A stretch of DNA of 7,998 bases from Candidatus Poseidoniales archaeon (lineage in GTDB: Archaea; Thermoplasmatota; Poseidoniia; Poseidoniales; Thalassarchaeaceae). The notes under the pieces are model-generated. The model had not been told where the DNA came from and did no database searches. It saw only the letters and a program-made list of their open reading frames with translations. The stretch covers positions 1 to 7,998 of the forward strand of contig JAKUTA010000049.1 in NCBI GenBank assembly GCA_022447885.1, in the 5' to 3' direction. Of the stretch, positions 1 to 6,951 are shown piece by piece; position 1 is the stretch's first letter, and each line of letters begins with the position of its first letter. The translations under genes were made by a program, and so were the position numbers.

Positions 1-2
1 GC

Positions 3-491
3 CGCGTCGTGAGGCGCGGACCGCACGGCGATGCCGGCGTCACCGGTCGCAAGCTCGTCGTGGACAGTTACGGCGCCATGGGGAGACACGGCGGTGGCGC
101 GTGCTCGAGCAAGGACCCGAGCAAGGTGGACCGCTCCGGCGCATACGCCGCTCGCTGGGCGGCCAAGCATGTCGTCGCCTCAGGACTCGCCACCCGCTGC
201 GAGATCCAACTCGCCTATGCCATCGGCGTCGCTGAACCGATGAGCATCTTCCTCTCCAGCAAGCGAACCGCGTTCCTGCCCGATGAGGAGGTCCAGAGGC
301 GGGTCGAGGAGGTGTTCGACTTCCGTCCCGGGTCGATAATCAGGGTTCTCGACCTCGCCAAGCCGATCTACTCCAAGACCGCCAGCGGAGGTCACTTCGG
401 CCGTTCTCCGACCGATGAGGGTCACTTCTCCTGGGAACTGCTCGACCAGGCGCTTCTCGAGAAGTTGCGACAGGACATCCCCTCGGACTAA
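3..491 (+). CDS. metK: S-adenosylmethionine synthetase, bacterial type, C-terminal part (5' end outside window)
   Basis: This enzyme makes S-adenosylmethionine from ATP and methionine in the cytosol. The reading frame is open to the left edge, so the GTG at position 9 is an internal valine codon and not a start; about 162 residues are visible. Family landmarks seen are RGPHGDAG followed by TGRK, RHGGGACSSKDPSKVDRS, AAYAARxxAK-like helix residues, CEIQLAYAIGVAEP, and a C-terminal GHFGR. These are the motifs of the bacterial/eukaryotic MAT family; the archaeal MAT family is very divergent from it. Two normally near-invariant spots deviate: the segment before GP reads RVVRR where RFVIG is usual, and the GGGAFSGKD signature reads GGGACSSKD. 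The lysines and aspartates of TGRK and KDPSKVDR are kept. The C-terminus ends in IPSD at a TAA. The family call is firm; whether the enzyme is fully active is not established. Confidence 0.93.
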   Translation, partial: RVVRRGPHGDAGVTGRKLVVDSYGAMGRHGGGACSSKDPSKVDRSGAYAARWAAKHVVASGLATRCEIQLAYAIGVAEPMSIFLSSKRTAFLPDEEVQRRVEEVFDFRPGSIIRVLDLAKPIYSKTASGGHFGRSPTDEGHFSWELLDQALLEKLRQDIPSD

Positions 492-519
492 TTGCACACG
501 ACCCTTGAGGTCTGACCCG

Positions 520-553
520 CTCAGGTTAATGAGCCGCCGGCTACCGAAAAAAC
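520..553 (+). promoter_or_regulatory. Possible archaeal promoter of the surface-protein gene (BRE/TATA-like, leaderless)
   Basis: The 62-bp gap between metK and the surface-protein gene holds an AT-richer patch, AGGTTAATGA, at about 522-531, in otherwise GC-rich sequence. Its centre lies about 26 bases before the ATG at 554. That is the distance expected of an archaeal TATA box when transcription starts at or next to the start codon. No Shine-Dalgarno motif precedes the ATG (the sequence is CCGAAAAAAC), which also fits a leaderless mRNA. The match to a TATA consensus is weak, so this is an inference from position and composition. Confidence 0.35.
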
Positions 554-3500
554 ATGGGCGTAGCCATGCAAGGTCACAGCCTTCGCACAGCAGGTCTGGC
601 GCTGCTGCTGTTCACCGCAGTGCTGCTTCCGCTCGTGCCGGTCGTCTCCGCCGACTCTGACATCGGGCTGGAACTCTCGTCTGTGCATGCGGTCGTGATG
701 CCCGGGCAAGCGGTGAATGTGACGCTGACGCTGACGAATGATGACCAATGGGCCACCCATGAATACAACCTCACGCTCAACACCTCCACCCTCTCCGGTG
801 ACTGGGATGTCACGCTCGCGGACACCGCTCTGGGGCCGGTGTATCCGACGTTGTCCGACACGACGACGATCGTGGTCGATCTCGATGTCGCCGCACCTGT
901 CGGCGCCAACGGTCAGGCGGTCATCACGGTGACACGCGTCGATGATGCGAACATCTCCAACTCCGTGACCCTGTTCCTGTCGGTCGCTCCGCGCTACCTT
1001 CCCGAGTTGGATGTCGGGGCGGTGGGCGATCGCGGCCTGGTCGCCGTGGGTCCGAACGAGACCGTCGAGGTCGATGTCCCGGTGCGCAACTCCGGGAACG
1101 TGAACGACACCTTCCTGCTGCAGGTCGACGAGGCGCTCGACCTGACGGATTTCTGGGCTGCGTGGAACAGCACGCAGAACTCGAGCAACGGCACGGGCGG
1201 GAACGGCTCGAACGGGACCGGGAACCAATCGTGCGGCAATTGTTCGGGCGGTGGCAACGGGACGTCAATGCGCGGTCCGATGGGAGGTCGGGCGCTGCCG
1301 ACCGACTGGGAGGTGAGATGGCTCGACCCGGTGGTGACGGACATCGCTCCCGGTGAGATACGCAACCACACCCTGCGCATCACGCTGCCAGCGGACGCCA
1401 CGCCGGAATACCGCGGAATCGCCCTGTTCGCCGGTTCGGTGGGCGGCAATCACAGCATCCAGACGGTGATCGTCATCGAGGTGACGACGGTCAGCGATGT
1501 CTCGGCCCAACTCGTGCACGACGCCAACCGCACCTTCCTGCCCGGGGTCACGGAAGGGGTCGAGGTCCTGGTCACCAACAACGGCAACGACGCCACCACC
1601 CTCGTCTATTCCGTCACCTCCGACTCCGGTTGTGCCGCTGCGCTCGCCGCTGCGGTCGGTTCCGAGTTGCAGCCGCTGGCGAGCGAGATGATCTCGCTGA
1701 ACATCACGCCGGATGCGAGCGAGCACTGGAACGGCACGTGCCTCGTCACGCTGACCTCGGAGGAGGCGAACACCGGCGTCGAGCATCTCGTGGGCTTCAC
1801 CTTCGTGTTCGGTGTCGACTGGGGCTGGGAGCTGACCGCGCCCGCTGGCGCGACCAGTGTCGCTCCCGGAGGCACGACGACATTGCAGGTGGGTGTGCGC
1901 AATGTCGGAACCGAACTCGACGAAGTCCGCTTCGAGTTCAGCGGTCCGGCTGGCGTGAGCGCCACCGGACCACCAGGATGGATGTCCGTTGATCGAGGCC
2001 TGTCGGATGTCATCTCGGTGCAGGTTTCAGTGGACAGCGAGGCGATGCTAGTCGGCGAACACAACCTGTCAGTCACCTGTTATGGCAAGCATGGCGGGGA
2101 GCAGGCGCTGCTCTCGGTCACCCTCGACATCGAGCCCAAGCGGGAACTGTCGGTAGATGGTCCGCAAGGAGGCATCGTGCAGGTGACCGCCGGGGATGAG
2201 ACCGACTTCAGCTTGATGCTGACCAATCGGGGGACCCGGAATCTCACTGTCAACCTCTACTGGTCCGGCCTGCCCTCGAGCCTGACGCTCTCCAACGAGA
2301 GCGCTCTGCCTGCGCTGGTGAATGTCTCTGAGTCGCTCTCCGTGCCGCTGGAACTGAGCGCGTCCGTCTCGGCCTCCGCGGGAACGTACACTGCGGAGTT
2401 CACCTTGAGCGATGCCGCCGACGGCTCGACCTTGGCGACCATCTCGCTGCAGGTCGAGGTGCAGCACGCGCCGGCGGTCCGATTGCTGGCGGCCGGCGAC
2501 ACCTTCGCGGTCGGCAGCCATGGAAGCAGTTCGATGGACTTCGTCGTGGTGAACGACGGCAATGAACTGGACTCGTTCTCCTTCGGATTGTCGCCGTCGA
2601 GTGACGGTTTCGAGGTGCAGATCGAACCGCTGCTGCTCGAACTCGGCGCAGGTGAGCAAGGAACCGTGAGCCTGACGATGCGACGCACCACCGCCACCGG
2701 TGACACAGCGCTCTCCCTCGTGGCGACCTCGTCCAACGACAACTCGGTGAGCGCGTCCTACGACTTCACGGTCGTGGAGGTGGAGGTGGGATTGGCGGTC
2801 GGCCTGACCACCAGCATCTCGACCGCACAGGTCGGAGAAGCGGTGCCAGCGACGATGTGGCTCACGAACACGGGCAATTCCAACATGACGGTGAGCCTGT
2901 CCGTATCGGGAATAGACTGTCCGAACATGCCCGCGACGAAGGAACTCGCACCGTCTGCGAACGCGGTTCCAGTCCAACTGTCATGCAACGTGCGGGCGAA
3001 CACGCCCGCGGGCGTCACCAACTTCTCCGTCTCGGCAACCTCGCTGCATGACAACACCCTGAGTGAGTCGGATTGGGTGAACATCACCATACCGGCTGAC
3101 CGGGTGAACGGCCAACCAAGGCTGTTTGTGAATGTCAGCGGAACTGCGGACAACACCCTCCCATGGGGGGGAAGTCTCGGGCTGACGGTCCAACTCACCA
3201 ACGCCGGCAACGAACTCCTCTCGGGCACTCTCTCTCTCCAGGGCGAGGGTGCGGGAGACTTCAGCCCGTCGTGGACGGCGGCGGGCGGCTCGAACAATCC
3301 GGCATACGTCATCGGACCCGGCCAGCAGATCACCTACACACTGGTGCTGACATCGATGATGACCGAGAGCGGCGGTGATCTCGAACTGCGCGTGCAGGCG
3401 GCCGGGGCCGGCCATAGTGTGCGCAGTGATGCGTTCAACGTGAAATCCCAGTCAGAGCCGATGCCACCCGCTGGAATCGATCTGGTACTGTTCACGCTCG

Positions 3501-3841
3501 ACAACCAGATGTCGATCTCGCTGCTCGCCACGGGATGGCTGCTGCTGTTCCTGGTGGTCGCCATCTGGCGGGTGAGCAGGCGCAAGGATGAGCCGGACAT
3601 CCCGCCGCTGGATTCCCTGCCGCTCGGTGACGACCTGCCGCTTCCGCCTCCGGTGGGCGCCGAGCCGGTCGAGCCAGACATTCCGGCTCCGGTCACCGCA
3701 GCGGATTCCGACGAGGCCGAGATGGTCGACGGCAAGGTGACCTGTCCGAACTGTGCTGCCACGCTGAAGATGCCGGCGAGCAAGGAGCCGCCGTTCCGCT
3801 TCAAGTGTCCCAAGTGCAGCGAGAAGGTCCGCGTGGTGTAG
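554..3841 (+). CDS. Large secreted, membrane-anchored surface protein with repeated NEW3/CARDB-like modules and a cytoplasmic zinc ribbon
   Basis: This 1095-residue protein is probably displayed on the cell surface. Residues 1-33 form a signal peptide: R11, a hydrophobic stretch from about 13 to 31, and likely cleavage after VSA at 33. The ectodomain holds eight similar beta-rich modules. Each carries an (L/V)(T/R)N-x-G-(N/T)-like turn: N62 (degenerate), N179, N342, N450, N558, N667, N772 and N883, typically 105-111 residues apart. This pattern resembles the NEW3/CARDB-type Ig-like modules of archaeal surface proteins. Module two carries an insertion at about 205-240 packed with N-glycosylation sequons; over twenty sequons occur in the whole ectodomain. 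A membrane helix at about 988-1005 is followed by the positive stop-transfer residues RVSRRK, an acidic proline-rich stretch (about 1012-1055) and a zinc ribbon with C1064, C1067, C1085 and C1088. A second in-frame ATG at 566 would remove four residues and leave the signal peptide intact. No enzymatic motif was seen. Adhesion, S-layer association or sensing are all possible; the specific role is unknown. Confidence 0.85.
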   Translation: MGVAMQGHSLRTAGLALLLFTAVLLPLVPVVSADSDIGLELSSVHAVVMPGQAVNVTLTLTNDDQWATHEYNLTLNTSTLSGDWDVTLADTALGPVYPTLSDTTTIVVDLDVAAPVGANGQAVITVTRVDDANISNSVTLFLSVAPRYLPELDVGAVGDRGLVAVGPNETVEVDVPVRNSGNVNDTFLLQVDEALDLTDFWAAWNSTQNSSNGTGGNGSNGTGNQSCGNCSGGGNGTSMRGPMGGRALPTDWEVRWLDPVVTDIAPGEIRNHTLRITLPADATPEYRGIALFAGSVGGNHSIQTVIVIEVTTVSDVSAQLVHDANRTFLPGVTEGVEVLVTNNGNDATTLVYSVTSDSGCAAALAAAVGSELQPLASEMISLNITPDASEHWNGTCLVTLTSEEANTGVEHLVGFTFVFGVDWGWELTAPAGATSVAPGGTTTLQVGVRNVGTELDEVRFEFSGPAGVSATGPPGWMSVDRGLSDVISVQVSVDSEAMLVGEHNLSVTCYGKHGGEQALLSVTLDIEPKRELSVDGPQGGIVQVTAGDETDFSLMLTNRGTRNLTVNLYWSGLPSSLTLSNESALPALVNVSESLSVPLELSASVSASAGTYTAEFTLSDAADGSTLATISLQVEVQHAPAVRLLAAGDTFAVGSHGSSSMDFVVVNDGNELDSFSFGLSPSSDGFEVQIEPLLLELGAGEQGTVSLTMRRTTATGDTALSLVATSSNDNSVSASYDFTVVEVEVGLAVGLTTSISTAQVGEAVPATMWLTNTGNSNMTVSLSVSGIDCPNMPATKELAPSANAVPVQLSCNVRANTPAGVTNFSVSATSLHDNTLSESDWVNITIPADRVNGQPRLFVNVSGTADNTLPWGGSLGLTVQLTNAGNELLSGTLSLQGEGAGDFSPSWTAAGGSNNPAYVIGPGQQITYTLVLTSMMTESGGDLELRVQAAGAGHSVRSDAFNVKSQSEPMPPAGIDLVLFTLDNQMSISLLATGWLLLFLVVAIWRVSRRKDEPDIPPLDSLPLGDDLPLPPPVGAEPVEPDIPAPVTAADSDEAEMVDGKVTCPNCAATLKMPASKEPPFRFKCPKCSEKVRVV
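1166..1267 (+). other. Sequon-dense Asn/Gly/Ser linker inside the surface protein
   Basis: Residues 205-238 of the surface protein form a low-complexity stretch of Asn, Gly, Ser and Thr. It contains eight N-x-S/T sequons, at N205, N209, N212, N217, N220, N224, N229 and N235. A CGNC pair (C227, C230) sits among them. The insertion lies in a loop of the second beta module, between a strand ending in FWAAW and one beginning DWEVRW. It explains why the spacing from module two to module three is 163 residues when the others are about 108. If the archaeon N-glycosylates as known archaea do, this would be a heavily glycosylated stalk-like loop. The sequons are seen directly; their occupancy is inferred. 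Confidence 0.8.
3743..3829 (+). other. C-terminal cytoplasmic zinc-ribbon domain of the surface protein
   Basis: Two CxxC knuckles, TCPNC (C1064, C1067) and KCPKC (C1085, C1088), are separated by 17 residues and followed only by the terminal SEKVRVV. The layout matches short MJ0042/zinc_ribbon_5-like fingers, judged by eye. The preceding single membrane helix with Arg/Lys on its C-terminal side places the domain in the cytoplasm. It could bind a cytoplasmic partner or act as a structural cap; nothing in the sequence shows nucleic-acid binding. Confidence 0.75.
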
Positions 3842-3843
3842 AC

Positions 3844-4641
3844 TCAGTCGAGCGCGGGAAGGTTCACTGCGAACAACAGGAAGGCGGTATGCCCCATCGG
3901 GTTGTTCCCTGGTCTGATCCCACCTTTCGATGCGCGCGTCCACGCTCTGTCGATGAGTTCGCCCGCCCATTCCACGGTGAGCCCCGATTCATCGCATGCT
4001 GCCCACGCCTGTTCGAGTTGTGTCGAGACCGGGCAGTAGCAGGCGAGCCGGCCTCCAGTGCGCAGTCGTGTGGCGAGGTTGGGGATGGTGTGCCATGGCT
4101 CGGGGACGTCGATGACCACCGCGTCGAAGTCGCTGTCGAACTGGTCGAGTTCTGCGTTGCAGTTGTTCGCGTCTGCTTCGATGATGTGCAGGTCGGGAAA
4201 GGAATCCCAGGCTGCCTTGGCGCGCTCGAGGTTCTCCTGTCCCACCTTGGCGTGCTCCGGCCTGTTCTCTATCGAGATGAGTTGACCTCCGCTGCCGATG
4301 GCTCTCGCGAGGTGCAACGCCATGCCCGCAGATCCGAGTCCGGCCTCTATGACACGCGACCCCGGACCGATGCTGAGCGCGTTGACGATGAATCCCGCAT
4401 CCTTGGGGGTGATGATCTGCGCTCGCCGGCTCATTCCGGTCCGGATCTCGGCGAGACCCGGCTCGAGGACGGCGAAGCGCTTCTGGCCGACTTGGATCAC
4501 CTGCCCGATATCGACCTCCGCCAGCAGTCTCTGCGGGTTGATGCGGCCGATTCCGCGCACCTTCAGTTCCCGGTCCTCCACGGTGAGCACCCAGGTGCGT
4601 CCATCAGCACCGCGCAACGCGACGACGTCCCCTGTTTCCAT
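3844..4641 (-). CDS. trmI: tRNA (adenine-N1)-methyltransferase, archaeal TrmI type
   Basis: This enzyme transfers methyl groups from S-adenosylmethionine to N1 of adenine in the tRNA T-arm (A58, and also A57 in characterised archaeal enzymes). The chosen ATG at 4641 gives 265 residues, close to the usual archaeal length, and the N-terminus METGDVVAL, which matches the family's GDxVxL beginning. The N-terminal beta domain covers about 1-70. PKDAGFIV (79-86) is followed by Rossmann motif I VIEAGLGSAGM (97-107), acidic motif II ISIENR (122-127), motif IV VVIDVPEPW (175-183) and the C-terminal RPGNNPMGHTAFL (243-255). An in-frame ATG at 4740 would add 33 residues, but that extension reads through the intergenic palindrome and has no family counterpart. 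The gene ends 2 bp from the surface-protein stop codon, tail-to-tail, and diverges from lonB. It uses the product of MetK as methyl donor, as all SAM methyltransferases do; the proximity need not mean co-regulation. Confidence 0.92.
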   Translation of the reverse strand: METGDVVALRGADGRTWVLTVEDRELKVRGIGRINPQRLLAEVDIGQVIQVGQKRFAVLEPGLAEIRTGMSRRAQIITPKDAGFIVNALSIGPGSRVIEAGLGSAGMALHLARAIGSGGQLISIENRPEHAKVGQENLERAKAAWDSFPDLHIIEADANNCNAELDQFDSDFDAVVIDVPEPWHTIPNLATRLRTGGRLACYCPVSTQLEQAWAACDESGLTVEWAGELIDRAWTRASKGGIRPGNNPMGHTAFLLFAVNLPALD

Positions 4642-4691
4642 CGGCTCCCCAACAGGTGCGGGCCAGCCAATGCGGTTGAGGATTTCCCGTG

Positions 4692-4723
4692 CCCCCCCGC
4701 GAGCGCGCCACGCGCGGAGGGGG
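4692..4723. promoter_or_regulatory. Alternative bulged hairpin overlapping the main intergenic palindrome
   Basis: The arm CCCCCCCGCG at 4692-4701 can pair with CGCGG (4713-4717) plus GGGGG (4719-4723), leaving A4718 bulged. A smaller perfect 5-bp stem GCGCG/CGCGC with a CCA loop (4703-4715) lies nested in the same stretch. The G-rich arm used here is also the left arm of the hairpin at 4716-4738, so the two folds are mutually exclusive. The complementarity is seen directly; any regulatory switching is inference. Confidence 0.5.
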
Positions 4724-4738
4724 TCTGCGACCCCCTCC
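4716..4738. repeat. Perfect palindromic hairpin between trmI and lonB
   Basis: GGAGGGGGTC at 4716-4725 and GACCCCCTCC at 4729-4738 are exact reverse complements around a TGC loop, giving a 10-bp, mostly G-C stem. It lies in the 125-bp region between two divergent genes, 28 bp before the lonB start and 74 bp before the trmI start. Because both genes point away from it, it cannot terminate either one. A dispersed palindromic repeat, a protein-binding site or a 5' leader structure are the remaining options. No second copy was noticed in this window. Confidence 0.75.
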
Positions 4739-4766
4739 ACAGTTGAGTTCCTTCAAGGGCAGTTTA

Positions 4767-6845
4767 ATGAGCATTGGAACACAGGAACCCGTGCCGGAGC
4801 ACGCGCGGATGGGTTCAGACGAGTCTTCCGAGGTCCCTGAGGAGGGGGACTGGGACACATACTCAGACTTCTCCGGGATGGCTGACCGCGAGGCCGAGCA
4901 GAAGATCGAGAACTTGTCAGTGGAAGAGTGGATGGAGAACATCGAATTCGAGTCCACGGCGGATGTGCCGATTCCCGAGAATCTGGTCAATCGGGTGATC
5001 GGTCAGGAGGATGCGGCCATCGTGATCCGCAAGGCTTCGGAGCAACGTCGTCATGTGATGTTGATCGGCGACCCGGGCACTGGCAAGTCGATGCTCGCGA
5101 GGGCGATGACCGATCTGTTGCCACGTGACGCGCTCGAAGACACGCTCTGCTATCCCAATGACGACGATGAGAACGAACCGCGGGTGAGGACGGTTCCTGC
5201 TGGACGGGGTGACAAGATCATCAGCGACAGGCGGGCGCACCTGAGAGCCTCTCGCGAGCGGACGAACAAGACCCTGCTCTCGATCACGCTGTTCATCGGT
5301 GTCATTCTCGTCTATGCCACCATCATGTCCGGTGACTTCTTCATGCTCATCTTCAGCATCCTGCTGCTCGGATTCGCCTACATGTTCCTGCGCAACCGGC
5401 TCACCTCGGGTGATGACTCGCGCATCCCCAAGCTGCTCGTCAAACACGACCGCAATGACATGCCTCCGTTCGAGGATGCGACCGGTACGCTCGCCGGCAG
5501 TCTGCTCGGTGACGTGCGCCACGATCCGTTCCAGTCCGGCGGCATGGAGACGCCGGCGCATGAGCGGGTCGAGGCCGGAGCGATTCACAAGGCGCACGGC
5601 GGCGTGCTGTTCATCGACGAGATCAACCTGCTGCGACTGCATGAGCAACAGGCGTTGCTGACCGCCATGCAGGAGAAGGAGTTCTCCATCTCAGGGCGCT
5701 CCGAGCGTTCCAGCGGCGCGCTGACCAAGACGGAGCCCGTTCCGTGCGACTTCATCCTCGTGGCTGCGGGCAACCTCGACGCGTTGCAGGGGATGCACCC
5801 GGCGCTGAGGAGCCGCATCCGCGGCTACGGCTACGAGGTCTACGTCAACTCGGTCATGCCCGACACCAGCCGCAACCGCCGCCGACTCATCCGCTTCGTC
5901 GCCCAGGAGGTCAACAACGAACTCAACAAGAAGACGGGCAACCCGATTCCGCACTTCGACAAGTCGGGCGTCGGCATCATCCTGCGCGAATCACAGCGTC
6001 GTGCCGGGCGCCGGGGCAAGTTGACATTGCGCCTGCGCGAACTCGGTGGCCTCGTGCGCGTGGCGGGCGACCTCGCCTGCGAGGAGGGTTCTGACCTCAC
6101 ATCAGCGCGGCACGTACTCGCTGCTCGCCGCATCGCCCGGCCATTGGAGCAGCAGGTGGCGGACCGCATGATCGAGCGCCGGGCCGATTATTCCTTGCTC
6201 GTGAACACGGGAGAGCGGGTCGGGCGGGTCAATGGCCTGGCCGTGCTCGGTTCCGACAGCGGCATGTCGGACTTCAGCGGAGTGATGCTCCCGGTAGAGG
6301 CGCTGGTGACCCCGTCGCACAAGACGGGTGGCACTGTCTACGCCACGGGAGGGCTGTCGGACATGGCCAAGGAATCGGTGACCAACGTCAGTGCGCTCAT
6401 CAAGAAACTGACCGGCAAGAACGTCTCCGATTACGACATCCACATCCAGTTCGTCGACACTCACGGGGTCGACGGGGATTCTGCGAGCATCACCATCGCG
6501 GCCGCGGTCATCTCGGCGCTGGAGGATGTGCCCATCGACCAGAACCTGGCGATGACCGGCTCACTGTCGGTTAGGGGCGAGGTGCTGCCGATCGGCGGCG
6601 TCACAGCCAAGATCGAGGCGGCCGCCAAGAGCGGAATAGGCCGCGTGATCATCCCGATCGCCAACATGAAGGACGTGCTCATCGATGACGAGTACAAGGA
6701 CCTCATCGAGATCATCCCGGTCAGAAACCTGACCGATGTTCTCGATGCCTCGCTGGTCGCCGGCGAGCGCAAGGTGTCACTGGTAGAGCGGCTCGGCGAC
6801 ATCGTCGGCAGACTGACCTCGGACCCGACGACCCGGACAGCCTGA
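4767..6845 (+). CDS. lonB: Archaeal LonB, membrane-anchored ATP-dependent protease (S16)
   Basis: LonB is the main ATP-dependent protease of many archaea. It is anchored on the cytoplasmic face and degrades misfolded and regulatory proteins. The chosen ATG at 4767 gives 692 residues. An acidic N-terminal tail (about 18-62) is followed by VIGQEDA (77-83), Walker A GDPGTGKS (101-108), two membrane helices (about 169-187 and 191-208) inserted in the AAA+ domain, Walker B VLFIDEI (280-286), sensor-1 N336 in AAGNLDAL and arginine-finger candidates R350/R352 in SRIRGYGYEV. The C-terminal protease domain has catalytic S572 in GDSAS and K615 in GGVTAK, 43 residues apart as in characterised Lon proteases. 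The membrane insertion and the GYGYEVYV and RHDPFQSGG segments are hallmarks of archaeal LonB. An in-frame ATG at 4689 would add 26 residues translated through the hairpins and is less likely. A weak AAGGG lies eight bases before the chosen start. All catalytic residues are present, so the enzyme should be active. Confidence 0.96.
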   Translation: MSIGTQEPVPEHARMGSDESSEVPEEGDWDTYSDFSGMADREAEQKIENLSVEEWMENIEFESTADVPIPENLVNRVIGQEDAAIVIRKASEQRRHVMLIGDPGTGKSMLARAMTDLLPRDALEDTLCYPNDDDENEPRVRTVPAGRGDKIISDRRAHLRASRERTNKTLLSITLFIGVILVYATIMSGDFFMLIFSILLLGFAYMFLRNRLTSGDDSRIPKLLVKHDRNDMPPFEDATGTLAGSLLGDVRHDPFQSGGMETPAHERVEAGAIHKAHGGVLFIDEINLLRLHEQQALLTAMQEKEFSISGRSERSSGALTKTEPVPCDFILVAAGNLDALQGMHPALRSRIRGYGYEVYVNSVMPDTSRNRRRLIRFVAQEVNNELNKKTGNPIPHFDKSGVGIILRESQRRAGRRGKLTLRLRELGGLVRVAGDLACEEGSDLTSARHVLAARRIARPLEQQVADRMIERRADYSLLVNTGERVGRVNGLAVLGSDSGMSDFSGVMLPVEALVTPSHKTGGTVYATGGLSDMAKESVTNVSALIKKLTGKNVSDYDIHIQFVDTHGVDGDSASITIAAAVISALEDVPIDQNLAMTGSLSVRGEVLPIGGVTAKIEAAAKSGIGRVIIPIANMKDVLIDDEYKDLIEIIPVRNLTDVLDASLVAGERKVSLVERLGDIVGRLTSDPTTRTA
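5271..5390 (+). other. Two-helix membrane anchor inserted in the LonB AAA+ domain
   Basis: Residues 169-208 of LonB contain two hydrophobic segments, TLLSITLFIGVILVYATIM and FFMLIFSILLLGFAYMFL, separated by the short turn SGD. They sit between Walker A and Walker B, and flanking basic residues (RASRERTNK before, RNR after) keep both ends cytoplasmic. This hairpin anchor distinguishes LonB from soluble LonA and is typical of archaea. Confidence 0.9.
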
Positions 6846-6894
6846 CGGACCCCGCAAGGCTCGTATTCGATCGCGTCCTCCGTGCGCGAGTGGC

Positions 6895-6924
6895 GGTTCT
6901 TGCTGCTGGGTCGAGCCGAGAACC
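6895..6924. other. Weak stem-loop in the lonB-asparaginase spacer
   Basis: GGTTCTTG at 6895-6902 can pair with CGAGAACC at 6917-6924 as RNA: seven Watson-Crick pairs and one U-G, with a 14-base loop. It lies in the 117-bp spacer between lonB and the downstream peptidase gene. There is no following T-run, so a classical terminator is not supported. The rest of the spacer (6846-6962) holds no gene, tRNA or clear TATA box. This may be a chance fold. Confidence 0.25.
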
Positions 6925-6951
6925 TGAAGGCAGGGACGGTTTGCTTGCCTT

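Noticed and set aside
528..660. Frame starting at the ATG at 528, just upstream of the surface-protein start
   Set aside because: It encodes an Arg/Ser-rich composition typical of an out-of-frame translation and overlaps the clear signal peptide of the 554 frame.
2069..2977. Long antisense open frame inside the surface-protein gene
   Set aside because: Its product is rich in Arg and His with no motif. It is an expected mirror frame of a GC-rich gene with strong codon bias.
3165..3171. Run of seven G within the surface-protein gene, considered as a frameshift or phase-variation site
   Set aside because: The frame stays open and the module pattern continues normally on both sides (LPWGGSLGL then the N883 turn). 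Nothing suggests slippage, though strain comparison could revisit this.
4716..4738. Palindrome considered as an intrinsic terminator
   Set aside because: Both flanking genes are transcribed away from it, and no T-run follows either side.
3805..4746. Long plus-strand open frame covering trmI
   Set aside because: The minus strand has complete TrmI motifs over the same region; the plus-strand frame shows no family motif and overlaps the end of the surface-protein gene.
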